27,221 nt of DNA from an uncultured Nocardioides sp. (lineage in GTDB: Bacteria > Actinomycetota > Actinomycetes > Propionibacteriales > Nocardioidaceae): positions 1 through 27,221 of the forward strand of contig NZ_CAMPGZ010000024.1 in the NCBI RefSeq assembly GCF_946885725.1, given 5' to 3'. A model generated the notes under the pieces. That model was not told the origin of the DNA, ran no database searches, and saw only the letters and a program-made list of their open reading frames with translations. Position numbers and translations under genes: made by a program. Shown in pieces: positions 6,704 to 13,855 of the stretch. Every line of letters starts with the position of its first letter. Within the stretch, counting starts at the first letter, position 1.

Positions 6704-8485
6704 ATGCACTTCGTCGGCCTGGACCTCGCCTGGGGCACTCGTCAACCCACGGGCGTGGCCGTGCTCGACGACGCCGGCCGTCTGGTGACGGTCGGCGCGG
6801 TGCGCACCGACGAGGAGATCGTGGCGGCGTTGGGGGAGTACGTCGCCGGCCCGTGCGTGGTCGCGATCGACGCCCCGCTCGTGGTCACGAACCCGACCGG
6901 CAACCGGGCGTGCGAGGCCGCGCTCAACCGCGACTTCGCCCGGTTCGATGCCGGCGCGCACCCGTCCAACACCGCCAAGCCGGAGTTCAGCGAGGAGCCG
7001 CGCGGCGCCCGGCTCGCGGAGCGGCTCGGGCTGAGCCTCGACCCCACGCTGCCCATCGGTGAGCACGATCGGCGCGCGCTGGAGGTCTACCCGCACGCCG
7101 CGACCGTCGCGCTGTTCCGGCTCGGCCGCACGCTCAAGTACAAGAACAAGCCCGGCCGCACGATCGCCCAGCTCCGCGGCGCGCTGCTCGACCTGATGCG
7201 CCGCCTCGAGGGCCTCGCCGACGCGCCGGCGCCGATGCGGCTCACCCACCACGAGGGCTGGCGCGAGCTGGTGAAGCTGGTCGAGCAGGCGGAGCGCAAG
7301 AGCGACCTGCGCAAGGTCGAGGACCAGGTCGACGCAGTGGTCTGCGCGTACGTCGCGCTGTTCGCCGTACGCCGTCCCGAGCTGACCACCGTGTACGGCG
7401 ACGCCGGCACAGGCGTGATCGTCACGCCGACGCTGCCGGCCGGCCACAAGCCCAGCCCGCGGACACCCCGCGCCGACCCGGTGCAACGGGCGGTGCAGGC
7501 CTACGCGGCGCTGCAGCCGACGCTGCAGCGCGCGACCGAGGCCTACGTCTCGCTGGTGAAGGGTCTGCTCGACGACGCCGGCATCAACTACCTGAGCGTC
7601 ACCGGCCGGACCAAGAGCATCGCGTCGTTCGCGGCCAAGGCCGACCGGATGATCGACGGCAAGCCCGTCTACTCGGACCCGCTGGAGCAGATCACCGACC
7701 AGATCGGGGTCCGGGTGATCACCTACCTGCGGCCCGACGTGACCGCGGTGGCGGACCTGCTCGCCGACCAGCTGCAGGTGCTCGACGACCGCGACATGGG
7801 GCAGGAGACCGCGAGCGAGGGGCGCTGGGGCTACGCCAGCCGGCACCTGCTGGTGACCGTGCCCGCGGACCAGCCCGAGTCCGGCGAGGAGGTGGCGCCG
7901 GAGCTGCGTGGGCGGACCGCGCAGGTCCAGGTGCGCACCGCGCTGCAGCACGCGTGGGCGGAGTTCGAGCACGACATCCGCTACAAGGGCACGGTCCCCG
8001 AGGAGCACGCGCCCGACCTCGACCGGCGGTTCACACTTGCGGCCGGGCTGCTCGAGCTGGCGGACCAGGAGTTCACCGCGATCCGCAACCTGCTGCAGTC
8101 CTCGGTGAGCACAGGCGGCACAACGGCCACGGTGCCCGCGCCCGACGAGCCGACCGACCCGCGGATCAGTGGCCAGGACCTCGCGGCGTTCCTGGCCGGG
8201 CAGTACGCCGACGCGGGCTGGTCGCGCACCGACCACTACGTGTGGATCTCCGGGCTGCTGCTCGAGCTCGGCATCACCTCGCTCGACGAGCTGGCGGTGC
8301 TGCTCAGCACGGTCGACCAGAACGCGATCGACGCGCGGATGGGCTACAAGTACCCCGCCGGCGCCGTACGGCGTCTGGACGACGCGCTGCTCGCGGTGTT
8401 CGGCGAGCGCTACATCGAGCTGCACGGCAACGCGCACCGGCAGGAGCTGCTCCGCGAACGGCTGGCGAAGATCACCTCGCCGTAG
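6704..8485 (+). CDS. DUF429 (RNase H-like fold) fused to a RelA/SpoT (p)ppGpp synthetase domain
   Basis: A 593-residue two-domain protein. Residues 1-235 are DUF429, a predicted nuclease of RNase H-like fold: GLDLAW (D7), AIDAPL (D56) and DQVDAVVCAY (D210, D213) supply the expected acidic positions. Residues about 255-430 are an alarmone synthetase domain with GRTKSIASFAAK (301-312), DQIGVRV (from D332), GYASRH (from G376) and QVQVRTALQHAWAEFEHD (407-424), the full set of nucleotide-binding and catalytic motifs. The first E of the usual ExQxRT is Q here. The last 140 residues form an unassigned helical tail. No HD hydrolase domain is present, so it should only make alarmone. The start is taken at the ATG directly before DUF429; an in-frame ATG at 6686 is the alternative. 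It is divergent from the broken MFS gene. Confidence 0.88.
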   Translation: MHFVGLDLAWGTRQPTGVAVLDDAGRLVTVGAVRTDEEIVAALGEYVAGPCVVAIDAPLVVTNPTGNRACEAALNRDFARFDAGAHPSNTAKPEFSEEPRGARLAERLGLSLDPTLPIGEHDRRALEVYPHAATVALFRLGRTLKYKNKPGRTIAQLRGALLDLMRRLEGLADAPAPMRLTHHEGWRELVKLVEQAERKSDLRKVEDQVDAVVCAYVALFAVRRPELTTVYGDAGTGVIVTPTLPAGHKPSPRTPRADPVQRAVQAYAALQPTLQRATEAYVSLVKGLLDDAGINYLSVTGRTKSIASFAAKADRMIDGKPVYSDPLEQITDQIGVRVITYLRPDVTAVADLLADQLQVLDDRDMGQETASEGRWGYASRHLLVTVPADQPESGEEVAPELRGRTAQVQVRTALQHAWAEFEHDIRYKGTVPEEHAPDLDRRFTLAAGLLELADQEFTAIRNLLQSSVSTGGTTATVPAPDEPTDPRISGQDLAAFLAGQYADAGWSRTDHYVWISGLLLELGITSLDELAVLLSTVDQNAIDARMGYKYPAGAVRRLDDALLAVFGERYIELHGNAHRQELLRERLAKITSP

Positions 8486-8499
8486 GTCGGCTACCCGGC

Positions 8500-8904
8500 T
8501 CAGCCGATGCGGAACTGCCGCGGCTCCACCGGGCCGCGCTCCGCGGCACCGCGCTCGATGCAGAACTCGTTGCCCTCCGGGTCGGTGAGCACGACCCAAC
8601 CGCTGCCGTCGTCCTTGGTGTGGTCGGCGACGACGGTGGCCCCGAGCGAGACCGCTCGTTTGACCGCATCCTCGCGCGTCTCACCGTCGGGCTGCAGGTC
8701 GAGGTGCAGCCGGTTCTTGGCGGTCTTGCCCTCGGGCACGGGGATGAACAGCATGCCGACACCGTCGTACGGGAAGTACGGCGCGACCACGACCTCCGGG
8801 TCGTCGTCGTAGTAGAGGTTCCAGCCGGTCAGCTTCGACCAGAACGTCGCCAGCGCCCGGGCGTCGCCGCAGTCGAAGGTCATGTTGTGCACGTGCAGGG
8901 TCAT
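8500..8904 (-). CDS. VOC family protein (glyoxalase-like)
   Basis: A 134-residue protein with two half-barrel repeats. It starts HVHNMTFDCGDARALATFW, the usual first strand and helix of actinobacterial glyoxalase-like proteins. It then has NRLHLDLQPDGE and ends in WVVLTDPEGNEFCIERG. The histidines at HNMTF and LHLDL and the glutamate in NEFCIE match positions used for metal in metal-binding VOC enzymes, though many such proteins have no known reaction. The ATG at 8904 has GAGGGTG about 6 nt upstream; the longer frame to 9030 is not family-like. It converges on the fusion gene with a 14-nt gap. Confidence 0.88.
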   Translation of the reverse strand: MTLHVHNMTFDCGDARALATFWSKLTGWNLYYDDDPEVVVAPYFPYDGVGMLFIPVPEGKTAKNRLHLDLQPDGETREDAVKRAVSLGATVVADHTKDDGSGWVVLTDPEGNEFCIERGAAERGPVEPRQFRIG

Positions 8905-9056
8905 GCCGGACACCCTCGCGAGCCGGGACCCGGGCGGCAACCGGTTATCCCGGTTTTCACCGAACGCGCGGTCCAGACCGGTAACAACCGATTTGCTGAA
9001 ATCTCCGCCCGCGGGGAAGTCTCCGGGCACGGGGCCGAGTCTCGGGAGCGGATCAC

Positions 9057-9251
9057 ATGGAGCATGAGGTCGCCGGCATCGCAGAACGGCTTGTGCAGGA
9101 GTTCGACAAGCTGCCGTGGACCGTCGTCGTCGACACGGTGTGCGAGTGCGCGGATGCCTGTCGCGAGGTCGACACGTTCTTCGTCGAGCAGGCCGCCCGC
9201 GCCGCCCTGGTGAGGCAGCGCGATCACACCGACCGGATGACCGCGTCCTAG
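9057..9251 (+). CDS. Small protein resembling three-helix bundle dimerization domains
   Basis: A 64-residue, mostly helical peptide. Heptad-like hydrophobics run through IAERLVQEFDKLP, then VVDTVCECADACREV, and finally FFVEQAARAALVRQR. This pattern resembles the short actinobacterial three-helix bundle dimerization domain, in which a motif like FVPLLVER sits in the last helix. Two cysteines lie close together in helix two. GGGAG is 9 nt before the ATG. It stands alone, divergent from the VOC gene, and ends beside a REP-like 13-mer. Cellular role unknown. Confidence 0.6.
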   Translation: MEHEVAGIAERLVQEFDKLPWTVVVDTVCECADACREVDTFFVEQAARAALVRQRDHTDRMTAS

Positions 9252-9255
9252 CCCG

Positions 9256-9268
9256 GCTCGACCACCCG
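9256..9268. repeat. Third copy of the 13-mer repeat GCTCGACCACCCG
   Basis: Identical to the two copies at 1223-1250. Like them it lies between two convergent genes (stops at 9251 and 9271), which suggests a role at gene ends or simply spread of a REP-like element. Confidence 0.6.
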
Positions 9269-9270
9269 AG

Positions 9271-11556
9271 CTACTCGCTGAGTGGCTGGAAGCCGCGCAG
9301 CCGCAGGCTGTTGGTCACCACGAACACCGAGCTGAACGCCATCGCGGCGCCGGCCAGCATCGGGTTCAGCAGGCCGGCCGCGGCGATCGGGATGGCCGCC
9401 ACGTTGTAGGCGAACGCCCAGAACAGGTTGCCCTTGATCGTGGCGAGCGTGCGCCGGGCCAGCCGGATGCCGTCGGCCGCGACCCGCAGGTCGCCGCGCA
9501 CCAGGGTGAGGTCACCGGCCTCGATCGCGACGTCGGTGCCGGTGCCCATGGCCAGACCCAGGTCGGCCTGGGCGAGGGCGGGCGCGTCGTTGACGCCGTC
9601 GCCGACCATCGCGACCACGCGGCCCTCGGCCTGCAGGCGGCGTACCTGCTCGACCTTGTCGGCCGGCAGCACCTCGGCGATCACCTCGTCCTCGTCGATG
9701 CCCACCTCGCGGGCGACCCGTCGCGCGACCGCGGCGTTGTCGCCGGTGAGCAGCATCGGCCGCAGCCCCAGATCGCGGAGCCGGGCGATCGCCTCGGCCG
9801 AGGTCGGCTTGACCGCGTCGGCCACCACGAGCAGCCCGCGGGCCTTGCCGTCCCACCCGACCGCGACGACGGTGCGGCCGTCGGCCTCCGCGTCCTGCCG
9901 GGCACGGTCGAGCTCGGCGGGCAGGTGTTGCGACCACTCGGCGAGCAACCGCGGCCGCCCGACGAGCACGGCGTGGCTGCCGTCCTCGGTGTCCACGAGA
10001 CCCTGCACGCCCAGGCCCTCGACGTTGCGGAAGTCCTGCACGCCCGGCAGCTCGCCGAACTTCTCGGTCGCGGCGGTGGCCACGGCCCGGGCGATCGGGT
10101 GCTCGGACGCGTGCTCGAGCGCGCCGGCCAGCAGCAGCACCTCGCCGGCGTCCTCGCCGTCAGCGGGCACGACGTCGACCAGCGACATCCGGCCCTCGGT
10201 GACCGTGCCGGTCTTGTCGAGGAGCACGGTGTCCACGCGCCGGGTGTCCTCGAGGACCTCGGGGCCCTTGATCAGGATGCCGAGCTGGGCGCCCCGGCCG
10301 GTGCCGACCATCAGCGCGGTCGGCGTCGCCAGCCCGAGGGCGCACGGGCAGGCGATGATCAGCACGGACACGGCGGCGGTGAACGCCGCGGTCCAGCCGT
10401 TGCCCGAGCCGACCCAGAAGCCGAGCGTCCCGACGGCGAGCGCGATGACGACGGGAACGAAAACGCCGGAGATCCGGTCCGCCAGGCGCTGCGCCTCGGC
10501 CTTGCCGTTCTGCGCGTCCTCGACCATGCGGGCCATGCGAGCGAGCTGGGTCTCCGCGCCGACGCGGGTCGCACGCACGAGCAGCCGGCCGCCCGCGTTG
10601 ACGGTCGCTCCGGTGACCGATGATCCCGGCCCCACCTCGACGGGGACGGACTCGCCGGTGAGCATCGAGACGTCGACGGCGGAGGTGCCTTCCTCGACGA
10701 CGCCGTCGGTGGCGATGGTCTCGCCGGGGCGTACGACGAACAGGTCGCCGACCGCGAGCTCACCGACCGGCACCCGACGCTCGACGCCGTCGCGCAGCAC
10801 GGCCACGTCCTTGGCCCCGAGCTCCAGCAGCGCGCGCAGCGCCGCACCGGCCCGGCGCTTCGACCGGGCCTCGAACCAGCGGCCGGCCAGCAGGAACGTC
10901 GTGACGCCGGCGGCGGCCTCGAGGTAGATGTCGCCGGACGCGTCGCCGCGCTCGATGGTGAAACGGAACGGGTGGGTCATGCCGGGCGTGCCGGCGGTGC
11001 CGAGGAACAGCGTGTAGAGGGACCAGCCGAACGCCGCGAGCGTGCCCACCGAGATGAGCGTGTCCATGGTCGTGCTGCCGTGGCGCAGGTTGAGGAACGC
11101 GGCCCGGTGGAACGGCCACCCGCCGTACACGACGACGGGCGCGGCCAGCGTCAGCGACGCCCACTGCCAGTACTCGAACTGGAATTTCGGCACCATCGCC
11201 ATCGCGATCACCGGCACGGTGAGCACGATCGACACCAGCAGCCGGTCGCGCAGGGAGCGCGCGGCCCGGTCGGCCGGGTCCTCGTGCTCGTGGCCGGTCC
11301 CGCCCATGTGCTGCTCGGGCTGCTCGGGTTTCGGCAGGGCCGCGGAGTAGCCCGCCGACTCGACGGTGTCGAGCAGCCGCTCGGGCGGCAGGTCCAGCGG
11401 GAAGACCACGTGGGCCTTCTCGGTCGCGTAGTTGACCGAGGCGGACACGCCCTCGAGCTTGTTGAGCTTGCGCTCGATCCGGTTGGCGCAGGACGCGCAG
11501 GTCATGCCGGTGATCTCCAGGTCCACCTGACGGGTGTCCTGCGAGGTGTCAGTCAT
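9271..11556 (-). CDS. copA: Cu(I)-exporting P1B-type ATPase CopA
   Basis: A 761-residue P1B-1 ATPase that pumps Cu(I) out of the cytoplasm. One N-terminal HMA domain has GMTCASC (C20, C23), followed by a short His-rich linker ([11 protein letters not shown]). The core then has the TGES actuator motif, the membrane CPC ion site in [13 protein letters not shown], the DKTGT phosphorylation site, SEHPIARA (HP motif), TGDN, and [12 protein letters not shown] in FAYNVAAIP and the M-SS pattern in MAFSSVFVV are the helix 7 and 8 residues typical of Cu(I) pumps rather than Zn or Co pumps. The ATG at 11556 lies inside the previous gene (8-nt overlap); a longer frame to 11805 is antisense-like junk. It is the last gene of the copper operon. 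Confidence 0.95.
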   Translation of the reverse strand: MTDTSQDTRQVDLEITGMTCASCANRIERKLNKLEGVSASVNYATEKAHVVFPLDLPPERLLDTVESAGYSAALPKPEQPEQHMGGTGHEHEDPADRAARSLRDRLLVSIVLTVPVIAMAMVPKFQFEYWQWASLTLAAPVVVYGGWPFHRAAFLNLRHGSTTMDTLISVGTLAAFGWSLYTLFLGTAGTPGMTHPFRFTIERGDASGDIYLEAAAGVTTFLLAGRWFEARSKRRAGAALRALLELGAKDVAVLRDGVERRVPVGELAVGDLFVVRPGETIATDGVVEEGTSAVDVSMLTGESVPVEVGPGSSVTGATVNAGGRLLVRATRVGAETQLARMARMVEDAQNGKAEAQRLADRISGVFVPVVIALAVGTLGFWVGSGNGWTAAFTAAVSVLIIACPCALGLATPTALMVGTGRGAQLGILIKGPEVLEDTRRVDTVLLDKTGTVTEGRMSLVDVVPADGEDAGEVLLLAGALEHASEHPIARAVATAATEKFGELPGVQDFRNVEGLGVQGLVDTEDGSHAVLVGRPRLLAEWSQHLPAELDRARQDAEADGRTVVAVGWDGKARGLLVVADAVKPTSAEAIARLRDLGLRPMLLTGDNAAVARRVAREVGIDEDEVIAEVLPADKVEQVRRLQAEGRVVAMVGDGVNDAPALAQADLGLAMGTGTDVAIEAGDLTLVRGDLRVAADGIRLARRTLATIKGNLFWAFAYNVAAIPIAAAGLLNPMLAGAAMAFSSVFVVTNSLRLRGFQPLSE

Positions 11557-12484
11557 GATCCACCGCCGTGAGGTCGAAGGTGGCGGTGCGGACCTTTCCG
11601 CCCGCCTTGAAGTCCAGGAACAGCCGGTAGGCGCCGGCGCTGGGCACCTCGGCCGTGAAGTCGATCGACGGTCCGCCCGTCTCGCCGGGCTGCGCCTCCT
11701 CGTGCGGGTGCACGTGCAGGTAGGCGAGGTCGCCCTCGCGCAGCGCGACGAGGTGGCCGAACGCGCCGAGGTACGGCTCGAGGTCGGTGACCGGTTCGCC
11801 ATCACGGCTGACGGTCAGCGTGAGGTCGGAGCCGGTGCCGGCGACCAGGTCGCCCTCGAGCTCGACGTCGTAGCCGTCGACCGAGTCGGAGCGGTCGTCG
11901 TCGCCGACCGGCCGTACGTCGCTCACCTCGCCGGTCACGGTCAGGTCGGTGCCGAGCGTGAGGGCCGGACCGCCCGCCGCCTTGAAGTCGGCGAACACCC
12001 GCCACGTGCCCGGCTCCAGGTCGACGTCGGTGGTCCAGCGGCCGTCGCCGCCCAGCTCGGGGTGGACGTGCTGGAAGCCGGTCAGGTCACGGCGTACGAC
12101 GATCAGGTGCAGGCGCTTGTCGTGCTCGACGTCGTACGCGCTCTCGGTGTCGAGCACGTGGCCGTCGGGGCCGGTGACGGTCGATGCGAGAGGTACGTCG
12201 CGGCCGGGTTCGGCCGTCCTGGCGGCGAGCTCGAGCGTGTAGCCGTCCTGGCTGCGCATCAGCCCACCGGGCAGGTGCCCCGCGCTGGACTCGTCGTGCT
12301 CGCCCGCAGCGTCGGTCGCGGCGCCCGCCTCAGCCATGCCGCCGTGGCCCATCTCCTCGTCCGGCTCGGTCTCGGCGACCGTCGGTCCCCAGAGCGAGCC
12401 GGCGCCGAGCGCGAGGGCGAAGACGGCGACGAGCCCGACGGCGAACCCGCCGATGCGGACGGCCGGGCGGTCCGTGGCGCTCAC
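11549..12484 (-). CDS. Membrane-anchored, histidine-rich copper-operon protein
   Basis: A 311-residue protein with one N-terminal membrane anchor (about residues 11-32) and an extracytoplasmic body. A linker rich in Asp, Glu, His and Met ([13 protein letters not shown], then [10 protein letters not shown]) looks suited to metal binding. Two beta-rich repeats follow, carrying FQHVHPE and YLHVHPHEE and similar ends ([12 protein letters not shown] and [12 protein letters not shown]), so the protein probably arose by duplication. No enzyme motif is visible. It starts at GTG with a 4-nt overlap (GTGA) with the stop of copZ and overlaps copA by 8 nt, so it should be made with them. A role in holding or passing copper outside the membrane is inferred from its place and its histidines. 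Confidence 0.85.
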   Translation of the reverse strand: MSATDRPAVRIGGFAVGLVAVFALALGAGSLWGPTVAETEPDEEMGHGGMAEAGAATDAAGEHDESSAGHLPGGLMRSQDGYTLELAARTAEPGRDVPLASTVTGPDGHVLDTESAYDVEHDKRLHLIVVRRDLTGFQHVHPELGGDGRWTTDVDLEPGTWRVFADFKAAGGPALTLGTDLTVTGEVSDVRPVGDDDRSDSVDGYDVELEGDLVAGTGSDLTLTVSRDGEPVTDLEPYLGAFGHLVALREGDLAYLHVHPHEEAQPGETGGPSIDFTAEVPSAGAYRLFLDFKAGGKVRTATFDLTAVDHD

Positions 12485-12693
12485 GACGCCAGCTGGTACC
12501 CGGCTTCCTCGACGGCCTCGCGCACGGTGGCCTCGTCGAGGGGCTGGGCACTGGTCACGGTCAGGGCGCCGGTCTCGAGGACGACCTCCACGTCCTGCAC
12601 GCCGTCGATCTCCTGGACCTCCTCGGTCACGGACGCGACGCAGTGGCCGCAGGTCATGCCGGTGACGGTGCCGGTGAAGGTGTGATCAGACAT
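12481..12693 (-). CDS. copZ: Copper chaperone CopZ (HMA domain)
   Basis: A 70-residue single heavy-metal-associated domain. GMTCGHC gives the Cu(I) ligands C15 and C18 at the first loop. The ferredoxin-like pattern is complete (VASVTEEVQEIDGVQDVEV, then ATVREAVEEAGYQL). It would carry Cu(I) to the HMA domain of CopA. GGGAGG lies about 5 nt before the ATG. It follows csoR by 43 nt and overlaps the next gene by 4 nt, which places it second in the operon. Confidence 0.93.
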   Translation of the reverse strand: MSDHTFTGTVTGMTCGHCVASVTEEVQEIDGVQDVEVVLETGALTVTSAQPLDEATVREAVEEAGYQLAS

Positions 12694-12736
12694 GGGTTCC
12701 TCCCGAGTTCGCGGATGTTGTGGCTGTGAGGGGTGG

Positions 12737-13057
12737 TCAGGACTTGACGAGGCGGGCGATGGCCGCGGACGCCTCGGCGAGCTTGGCGTCGGCCTCCGGA
12801 CCGCCCTGGCGGGCGGCGTCGACGACGCAGTGGTTGAGGTGGTCGTCGAGCAGGCCGAGCGCGACGGACTGCAGCGCGCTGGTCATCGCGGCGACCTGGG
12901 TGAGGATGTCGATGCAGTACTTCTCCTCCTCGACCATCCGCTGCAGGCCGCGGGCCTGGCCCTCGATGCGCTTGAGCCGGCGGAGGTAGTCGTCCTTGCG
13001 GCTGATGTAGCCGTAGTGGTTGTGCTCGCTGTGCTCCAGCTGCTCGTGCTCGCTCAC
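12737..13057 (-). CDS. csoR: Copper-sensing repressor CsoR
   Basis: A 106-residue all-helical repressor of the CsoR/RcnR family. The Cu(I) ligands are present with the same spacing as in M. tuberculosis CsoR: C48 (EKYCIDIL), H73 and C77 (DHLNHC). YLRRLKRIEGQARGL is the family DNA-binding helix. An N-terminal His-rich stretch (HEQLEHSEHNH) precedes it and may bind extra metal. The GTG at 13057 has GGAGG at 5 nt, which fixes the start; the longer frame to 13300 crosses the operators. As first gene of the operon it would repress itself and the export genes until Cu(I) releases it. Confidence 0.94.
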   Translation of the reverse strand: MSEHEQLEHSEHNHYGYISRKDDYLRRLKRIEGQARGLQRMVEEEKYCIDILTQVAAMTSALQSVALGLLDDHLNHCVVDAARQGGPEADAKLAEASAAIARLVKS

Positions 13058-13085
13058 CGCTGCCTCCGTCGTGCTTGGCCTGGGC

Positions 13086-13106
13086 GGATACCCTCTCTGG
13101 GTATCC
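13086..13106. promoter_or_regulatory. CsoR-type operator, perfect palindrome
   Basis: GGATACCC and GGGTATCC flank five bases. The core resembles the ATACCCC/GGGGTAT arms of known CsoR operators. It lies in the 5' leader region of csoR, 29 nt upstream of its start. Confidence 0.65.
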
Positions 13107-13118
13107 GGACGCCCTGAC

Positions 13119-13147
13119 CGTACACCCCCTGGGGGTATCTTGCAAGG
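13119..13147 (-). promoter_or_regulatory. Promoter of the csoR-copA operon
   Basis: Read on the minus strand: TTGCAA, 17 nt, TACGGT. The start would be about 55-60 nt before the csoR GTG. Overlap with the operator is the usual layout for copper-derepressed operons. The -10 matches the TANNNT pattern seen before other genes here. Confidence 0.5.
13121..13139. promoter_or_regulatory. CsoR-type operator within the csoR promoter
   Basis: An imperfect palindrome with CCCCC and GGGGG arms around one T, extended by A and T pairs (ACACCCCC and GGGGGTAT). On the minus strand it fills the 17-nt spacer between TTGCAA (-35) and TACGGT (-10), so bound repressor would block polymerase. Confidence 0.65.
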
Positions 13148-13217
13148 GCCGTTCTCCGGGTCCCGGCCAGGGTGCTCCCCGATGCGCCGGCCGGCCGGGT
13201 CCCGGCACCGTGGAGCC

Positions 13218-13811
13218 ATGACGACTGCCCTCGCCCCCGACACCCAGGCGTCACGCTCCGGATCCCACCGGTTCCCCCGGCTCAGTCGGAAGGGCCGCAA
13301 GGCGCTGCTGCTGTTCCACGTGCTGAGCTCGGTCAGCTGGATCGGCGTCGACCTGGCGATGGGGGTGCTGGCCTACCGCGGCCTCGCCACGGACGACCCG
13401 GCGGAGCTCGCGGTGATCTACCGGGCGCTCGAGATGTTCTGCGTGCCGCTGCTGCTCACGCTCGGCCTGCTGTCGCTGGGCAGCGGGATCTGGCTCGGCC
13501 TCGGCACCCGGTTCGGGCTGGTGAGGTACTGGTGGGTGCTCGTCAAGCTCGCCATCAGCCTGGTGCTGCTGACGCTCGTGCTGGTCGCGCTCCGGCCGAC
13601 GCTTCTCGAGGGCGCCGCCCAGGCAACGGTGGTGGACGCCTCGTTGCCCGAGCGGCTGACCGACGTACGCAGGAACATGCTCTTCCCGCCGGTCGTCTCC
13701 ACCACGATGCTCGCGTTCGTCACCTGGCTCGCGGTCTACAAGCCCTGGGGCGTCACCCCGCGCGGCCGCCGGTTCCTGACCGTCGGCAAACAGGGCAAGA
13801 ACGGTCGCTAG
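13218..13811 (+). CDS. Four-helix membrane protein, unknown function
   Basis: A 197-residue integral membrane protein. After a basic N-terminus, four helices are clear: around LLLFHVLSSVSWIGVDLAMGV, LLLTLGLLSLGSGIWLGL, WVLVKLAISLVLLTLVLVAL and VSTTMLAFVTWLAVY. The HVLSSVSWIG segment near the start, with a histidine in the first helix, recalls DUF2269- and CopD-like families, but I cannot assign it to either. The ATG follows GGAG at 4 nt. The start is 79 nt from the nearer CsoR-type site, so copper control from the shared region is possible, not shown. Confidence 0.82.
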   Translation: MTTALAPDTQASRSGSHRFPRLSRKGRKALLLFHVLSSVSWIGVDLAMGVLAYRGLATDDPAELAVIYRALEMFCVPLLLTLGLLSLGSGIWLGLGTRFGLVRYWWVLVKLAISLVLLTLVLVALRPTLLEGAAQATVVDASLPERLTDVRRNMLFPPVVSTTMLAFVTWLAVYKPWGVTPRGRRFLTVGKQGKNGR

Positions 13812-13843
13812 AAAACCCTGGACTTCATGTCCCCTCGAGGTCC

Positions 13844-13855
13844 TACGGTCGCAGC
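13844..13855 (+). promoter_or_regulatory. -10 box for a likely leaderless ABC exporter mRNA
   Basis: TACGGT at 13844-13849 is followed by 6 nt and then the ATG. No ribosome binding site is close to this ATG. A good -35 is not clear (TGGACT at about 19 nt). Confidence 0.4.

Noticed and set aside
13172..13855. N-terminal extension of the ABC exporter gene
   Set aside because: The frame overlaps the four-helix membrane protein gene out of frame and has no exporter features.
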